A stretch of DNA of 9,709 nt from an uncultured Chloroflexota bacterium (GTDB taxonomy: Bacteria; Chloroflexota; Dehalococcoidia; Dehalococcoidales; RBG-16-60-22). Both the position numbers and the translations under genes were made by a program. The stretch spans positions 1-9,709 of the forward strand of contig CAIWTG010000033.1 in assembly GCA_903915565.1 (NCBI GenBank). Reading direction: 5' to 3'. Under the pieces are notes generated by a model. The model was not told the origin of the DNA, did no database searches, and worked only from the letters and a program-made list of their open reading frames with translations. Below are positions 6,608 through 9,709 of the stretch, in pieces (position 1 is the stretch's first letter; each line of letters starts with the position of its first letter).

Positions 6608-6634
6608 TATAACAATAGGGGGCGTTATTGTCAA
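6606..6634 (-). promoter_or_regulatory. Perfect consensus promoter of the HTH gene
   Basis: On the minus strand TTGACA (6629-6634), a 17-bp spacer and TATAAT (6606-6611) match the sigma-70 consensus at all 12 positions. The leader to ATG 6561 is about 38 nt. Such an unmodulated promoter usually needs a repressor, which fits the inverted repeat lying over its start point. Confidence 0.85.
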
Positions 6635-6663
6635 GTGGTCGCCAAAAAAGTGACACCATGTCA

Positions 6664-6692
6664 TTGACTGATTAGAACAGATGTTCTATGAT
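6664..6692 (+). promoter_or_regulatory. Divergent promoter of the phage tail remnant
   Basis: TTGACT (6664-6669), a 17-bp spacer and TATGAT (6687-6692) face the plus strand, with a start near 6699 and GAGAGGT (6707-6713) before ATG 6719. A second palindrome, TGACA-CCA-TGTCA (6651-6663), abuts the -35. The LexA-like box fills the spacer and overlaps the -10. Confidence 0.75.
6673..6688. promoter_or_regulatory. LexA-type SOS box within the tail-remnant promoter
   Basis: TAGAACAGATGTTCTA is a 16-bp palindrome with 7-bp arms around a GA centre. Its core, GAAC-AGAT-GTTC (6675-6686), fits the Gram-positive LexA/DinR consensus GAACRNRYGTTC at every defined position. It occupies the promoter spacer and the first two bases of the -10 box, the classic place for a repressor. 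SOS control of prophage genes is common. The lexA gene is not in the window, and whether this organism's LexA uses this motif is unknown. Confidence 0.6.
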
Positions 6693-6718
6693 GGGTTGTT
6701 TGATTTGAGAGGTATGCT

Positions 6719-7583
6719 ATGGTTTTAAAGACTCGTGAGATTGGCGGAGATAACCCGGAAAAAACACTGGACCAAAACACCCCGCAGGAAAATGACTTAA
6801 AGCCTGAATATTGTCAGTACCGCGATGAAGGCTGCGAATACGCCAGGGCCTGCCTGGAATGCCCCTTCCCCCAGTGTCTTTATGATGAACCCCGCTGCCA
6901 GCTGCGCTGGAATAAAACCTCCGCCGAAAGATGCGTTAAGGATATCATCGCCACAATTTTAGCCAGAGCCGGAATAAAGTTGGAAGTCAAATCCCAGTCT
7001 TCGACAGTCACCGGCTTTTACCCGGATTTTACCATCAGTCCCGGTGATAACGGTAAAACCGTAATCGAGAAGCTTCTTTCTTTTGTGCCCGATGTAATTT
7101 TCATGGAAGGCAATAAAGCCTATCTGGTTAATCCACAGTCAACTGATGCCTCGGAATACAGTTACGGGACAGCCCACGCTATCCATGAGGGGAGGTATCG
7201 GCAGGGGGCTCTGGTTACCAACCGCGCGCAGGTGGAGGGTTACGATACCTCCCAGAGCAAGATGTTCGTCGTTGACAGCTTTGACTGGGTTGAAGTCGGC
7301 CGGCTTTACGACCGTATCCGCCGTGTTGACGATAGAAACCTGAGCAGTTCGTCCCAGGGATATCAACGCGGTGCAGCGCTCTTAAGAAAGGCGACGATTA
7401 CTGCGGTTGGGGGGAGCGGTTTTGATACCGGTGAATTGCGGCCAGCAGGTTTATGACGTTATTGATATTACCGATACGGGCGCCGGATTAACAGCGGCTA
7501 AAAGACGCGTGCTGGGTATAACCTTGAGCTATCGCCCCCAGCGCGGTGAATACCTGCAGCGTCTGGAACTGGGTGGTGTTTAA
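6719..7583 (+). pseudogene. Frameshifted phage tail/baseplate protein, C-terminal part fused to a Cys-rich head
   Basis: The frame opens at ATG 6719 (GAGAGGT 5 nt upstream) and runs 245 codons to TGA at 7456. It then continues convincingly in another frame to TAA 7581-7583. Removing one G from the G6 run at 7409-7414 joins the two and gives about 287 aa, with AVLIPVNCGQQVYDVIDI and then AAKRRVLGITLSYRP near the end, matching phage tail/baseplate-type proteins I recall from Chloroflexi contigs. Residues about 72-230 hold the body of that protein (FYPDFTISPGDNG, YGTAHAIHEGRY). Residues 31-60 are different: a Cys-rich knuckle (C32, C39, C45, C48, C53, C60; YRDEGCEYARACLECPF) typical of small phage-associated proteins. 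I infer a deletion that fused two genes near 6890-6930. The frameshift may be real decay or a homopolymer base-calling error. Confidence 0.75.
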
Positions 7584-7796
7584 ATGAAAATAAAAAAAGC
7601 GGAGTTAAGGAGTTTCAATGCAACTAATTATACTGCTACAGTCCGTTTGTCAGAAGGTTAAAAAGTATATCTTGAAGATGTTGCCGTCACTAGGAACCTG
7701 GCTTCAGCAGAAATGGTCGCCGGCCGCAAAGTCGCCGTCCTCTTCTTCGATGAAAACAACCCCAAAGAAGTCGTCGTCACTGCGGTCTACACCTAA
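7584..7796 (+). pseudogene. Small phage tail-associated protein with in-frame stop
   Basis: ATG 7584 follows directly on the TAA of the corrected tail gene. The frame reads 70 codons to TAA 7794-7796, interrupted by TAA at codon 26 (7659-7661). Before the stop it reads MKIKKAELRSFNATNYTATV; after it the frame continues with KVYLEDVAVTRNL, then SAEMVAGRKVAVLFFDENNP and a VVVTAVYT end. This looks like a compact beta-rich protein I recall following tail proteins in Chloroflexi phage-like contigs. A single base change would restore the gene. The first 25 codons could be translated as a fragment. A different frame over the same DNA (7618-7836) is low-complexity Lys/Ser and not a gene. Confidence 0.65.
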
Positions 7797-7832
7797 AAGG
7801 AAATCAAAGCGCGGCAAGGGACGACAGAAGAA

Positions 7833-8654
7833 CTAAACGGTGTTCTTTGGACTTTTCGTCCGCGTGCTGGGTGTCATCTCGCCGATGAATGACTGGAAGC
7901 GTTCCATAAGGGTTTCTTTAAACTCGTTGAATTCCGCCTTGGTGACATAGCTTCGTTGTGTGGTTTCTCCCCTCGCCGGGCGGATTAGGAAGTTCAAGCT
8001 CTTCTGGGCCGCTTCCAGGATTTTAGTTGTCTGTTCGTTCGCGATGAGCTTGGCTAAAACTATCCTGACCGAATGCCGGACGATGTCTTGCTCCAGGCCC
8101 ATTTTCAACGAGGTCTGCTCGAGATTATTACCGCCAGCTATCAGCGTGATTATCTGTATTTCCCTGGGGGTAAGGGTAGCCAGTAAATTATCGAATTGCT
8201 TGTTGAATTCGGCGATGTCGGCAAATTCATTCAGAACCAGCGAGGCTATAGCCGGATCGAACATATCTTCAATTATCGGCAGACTGCCCTGCGCAACTAC
8301 TTTGATAATATCGAGGAGCTGGTCCGGACTGGAGAATTTAGACAGGCAGGCGCTGGCGCCGCTCTTCATGGCTTCGAAGACACTATCCGGTTCTTTTTTC
8401 TCCATGGTGAGGACGACGAATACTGAAGGCAGGTACCGGCGGATGCGTCTCGCGCATTCGGGGCCGCTTATTTTGTCGTCGGACATGTTTAGTACTGCCA
8501 CGTCCGGCGGGTTGGCTTCGATGCGGGGTAAAGCCTCCGTGTTACTGGTGGTTTCGTCAATAACGTCAATATCCTCTTCGCCGGAGAGGATAAAATGAAT
8601 ACCTTCTCTGAATAGTACTTGCGGTTCAGCTAAAAATACTTTTGTCTTTGCCAT
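7833..8654 (-). CDS. LuxR/NarL-type regulator with degenerate receiver domain
   Basis: This 273-aa cytoplasmic DNA-binding regulator has a receiver-like domain at 1-122, a LuxR-type HTH at about 158-207 (LATLTPREIQIITLIAGG, then the recognition region) and a C-terminal extension of about 65 residues that is longer than usual. The receiver keeps the fold, T83 and K106, but the phospho-acceptor position is Asn (N56 in DVAVLNMS) and the N-terminal acidic pair is reduced to E10 (LAEPQ). It therefore probably does not accept phosphate by the usual route and may respond to a ligand, partner or expression level. No histidine kinase lies beside it. ATG 8652-8654 has no Shine-Dalgarno motif. Four ATAAA words at 11-bp spacing lie 87-124 bp upstream of the start codon. 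The gene ends close to the phage remnant. Confidence 0.85.
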   Translation of the reverse strand: MAKTKVFLAEPQVLFREGIHFILSGEEDIDVIDETTSNTEALPRIEANPPDVAVLNMSDDKISGPECARRIRRYLPSVFVVLTMEKKEPDSVFEAMKSGASACLSKFSSPDQLLDIIKVVAQGSLPIIEDMFDPAIASLVLNEFADIAEFNKQFDNLLATLTPREIQIITLIAGGNNLEQTSLKMGLEQDIVRHSVRIVLAKLIANEQTTKILEAAQKSLNFLIRPARGETTQRSYVTKAEFNEFKETLMERFQSFIGEMTPSTRTKSPKNTV

Positions 8655-8740
8655 TTTTGTATCTGAAAACTTGATTGCGCTAGGGTAGTAATCTGTTACT
8701 TATAATTTAACATATTGCTATAAAAATACATCTAAGAAAC

Positions 8741-8778
8741 ATAAAGGATTTATAAAGAAAGCATAAACTTTTAATAAA
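8741..8778. repeat. Four ATAAA direct repeats at exact 11-bp spacing, candidate regulator site
   Basis: ATAAA occurs at 8741, 8752, 8763 and 8774, three of the four followed by G. The 11-bp period puts all copies on one helix face, which is the geometry of OmpR/PhoB-family binding sites. An OmpR/PhoB-type regulator gene ends 90 bp away, and the LuxR-type gene starts downstream on the minus strand. The surroundings are very AT-rich, so coincidence is possible. In the rest of 8655-8832 I see only AT-rich sequence and no clear promoter. Confidence 0.4.
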
Positions 8779-8832
8779 GAAATTGGAATGCGGTTAATTG
8801 ATGAAATATTGTTAACGATTATTCCGCGAATG

Positions 8833-8853
8833 AAAAAGCCGGGATAGCCAGCC
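8833..8853 (-). terminator. Weak intrinsic terminator after the OmpR/PhoB-type regulator
   Basis: On the minus strand GGCTGG (8848-8853) pairs with CCGGCT (8837-8842), with two G-U pairs and a 5-nt loop, followed by TTTT. It begins 14 nt after the stop codon at 8868. Position and U-run fit a Rho-independent terminator, though the stem is short. Confidence 0.5.
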
Positions 8854-8867
8854 TAAATGAAAAAAGT

Positions 8868-9563
8868 TTAGCCGGTTGGCCGCACAAATTTATAGCCGAT
8901 ACCGTGTTCGGTGGTAATGATGGACGGGACTTCGGTATTATCGCCGAGCTTTTGGCGCAGGTGCTGGATATGCACGCGCAGAAGGTCTCTCGCGTCCACA
9001 TAAGTGTCGCCCCAGACTTTTGACAATAGACTCTCGTGCGATAGTATCCGCCCTTCATTCCTTATCAGGTGATACAGCAACTTTCTTTCGGTCGAGGTGA
9101 GTTTGGTTGACTGACCGTTTATGGTGACTTCATTACGGGCGAAGTCTACCGATAGTTTGCTGGAGGTAAATGGCTTTTCATCATCAGTTACCGATAATCC
9201 TTGTGAGCGGCGCAGTACTGCCTGTACCCGGGCGATTAGTTCGATATGGCTGAATGGTTTGGTAATATAATCGTCGGCGCCAAGCTCCAGTCCTTTAGCG
9301 ACGTCGGTGTCCTCACCTCTGACCGTTAGCATTATCACCGGGACTTCCGAAAAGCGTCGGATTTCTTTGAGCACCTGATAACCGTCTATGTCCGGCAAAC
9401 CTATATCCAGAATAATGACGTCGGGGCTTTCTGTTTCCACCAGTTCGATGCCTTTGCGGCCGGTGGCAGCGGAAATTACCGTTGTGCCGCTCCAGCGCAG
9501 CTGGAAACACAGCGAAACAACTTCGATAATTCCCGGGTTGTCTTCGACGACTAGAACTTTCAT
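8868..9563 (-). CDS. OmpR/PhoB-family response regulator
   Basis: This 231-aa two-component transcription factor has a complete receiver (1-118), with the acidic pair E7/D8, phospho-acceptor D53 (ILDIGLPD), T80 and K102 (TKPF). The C-terminal winged helix of PhoB type spans about 134-229, with LTSTERKLLYHLIRNEG, then VDARDLLRVHIQHLRQKLGD and the closing HGIGYKF. Phosphorylated dimers of this family bind direct repeats about 11 bp apart. ATG 9561-9563 has AAGGAG (9568-9573) 4 nt upstream, overlapping the second of two stop codons that end the histidine kinase gene, so the pair is an operon, kinase first. The sensed signal cannot be told from the window. All phosphorylation residues are present, unlike in its neighbour at 7833-8654. 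Confidence 0.95.
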   Translation of the reverse strand: MKVLVVEDNPGIIEVVSLCFQLRWSGTTVISAATGRKGIELVETESPDVIILDIGLPDIDGYQVLKEIRRFSEVPVIMLTVRGEDTDVAKGLELGADDYITKPFSHIELIARVQAVLRRSQGLSVTDDEKPFTSSKLSVDFARNEVTINGQSTKLTSTERKLLYHLIRNEGRILSHESLLSKVWGDTYVDARDLLRVHIQHLRQKLGDNTEVPSIITTEHGIGYKFVRPTG

Positions 9564-9574
9564 AGTGCTCCTTA

Positions 9575-9709
9575 TTATCGCGTGGCTGTCACCGCTGGCC
9601 GTAGCGGTATAAAGAAGTAAAACTTGCTGCCGGCGCCCGTATCGCTTTCCACCCAGATTTTGCCTCCGTGCAGCTCAACCACCTGCTTCGAAAGTGCTAA
9701 GCCCAGTCC
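9575..9709 (-). CDS. Sensor histidine kinase, C-terminal end only
   Basis: Only the last 44 codons lie in the window; the 5' part runs off the right edge. They encode the end of a HATPase_c domain: the G2 box GLGLALSKQVVELHGG followed by KIWVESDTGAGSKFYFFIPL, the usual end of a PhoR/ResE-type kinase. A short tail (RPAVTATR) precedes TAA 9575-9577, immediately followed by a second TAA. The response regulator starts 11 bp downstream and is its likely phosphorylation partner. The sensor region is not visible, so the stimulus is unknown. Confidence 0.93.
   Translation of the reverse strand, partial: GLGLALSKQVVELHGGKIWVESDTGAGSKFYFFIPLRPAVTATR

Noticed and set aside
7400..7456. Programmed ribosomal frameshift in the tail gene
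   Set aside because: No slippery heptamer followed by a clear hairpin or pseudoknot was found at the G6 run, and the next gene is also broken, so decay or a read error is simpler.
7618..7836. 72-codon plus-strand frame rich in Lys and Ser
   Set aside because: Low-complexity product; another frame over the same DNA gives the phage-like protein interrupted by a single stop.
7960..8598. 212-codon plus-strand frame
   Set aside because: Antisense to the LuxR-type regulator; shadow of its codon bias with no start signal.
8819..9058. 79-codon minus-strand frame
   Set aside because: Overlaps the OmpR/PhoB-type regulator in another frame and lacks any family-like sequence.
1..9709. CRISPR array, tRNA, rRNA or insertion sequence
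   Set aside because: No regularly spaced repeats, no cloverleaf or rRNA signature, and no transposase or terminal inverted repeats were seen on either strand.

Overview
The window looks like a bacterial chromosome of roughly 50% GC, most likely from an uncultured Chloroflexi (Dehalococcoidia-like) organism. Three things suggest this: the RNase P RNA / RNase HI / C4 zinc-ribbon cluster, the long Ser/Thr-rich surface protein with Ig-like repeats and one C-terminal membrane anchor, and the LuxR-type regulator with a degenerate receiver. The assignment rests on recalled family resemblance, not on a search.

Layout. Nearly all host genes are on the minus strand. Positions 1-1955 hold rnpB (class A RNase P RNA, with its own promoter), a small four-helix membrane protein, RNase HI and a coiled-coil/zinc-ribbon protein; the last two overlap by ATGA. 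Positions 2079-3953 (plus strand) hold a phage DNA-packaging cassette: a 49-aa small ORF, a putative small terminase subunit and an apparently intact large terminase subunit, with no portal, capsid or tail gene beside it. Positions 3974-4450 (minus) hold mscL with an added C-terminal zinc ribbon, behind a near-consensus promoter. Positions 4585-6270 (minus) hold a secreted, membrane-anchored repeat protein ending in a strong intrinsic terminator. Positions 6355-6561 (minus) hold a small excisionase/MerR-type HTH gene.

Positions 6562-6718 are a compact divergent control region. A perfect TTGACA-17-TATAAT promoter drives the HTH gene, with an inverted repeat over its start point. Facing away from it is a second promoter whose spacer and -10 carry a perfect LexA-type palindrome (GAAC-N4-GTTC). 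That SOS-like promoter reads into 6719-7796 (plus), a decayed phage tail/baseplate segment. Its first gene seems to be a fusion of a Cys-rich small protein with the C-terminal part of a tail protein and is frameshifted in a G6 run. The next gene carries an in-frame stop.

Positions 7833-9709 (minus) are signal transduction: a LuxR-type regulator whose receiver lacks the phospho-acceptor Asp, an OmpR/PhoB-type response regulator, and the last 44 codons of its histidine kinase. Between the two regulators is an AT-rich stretch with four ATAAA words at exact 11-bp spacing, the geometry used by OmpR/PhoB-family proteins.

The overall picture is a host neighbourhood with plus-strand phage fragments set among minus-strand genes. 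The packaging genes look intact while the tail genes are broken but still sit behind an SOS-type switch.
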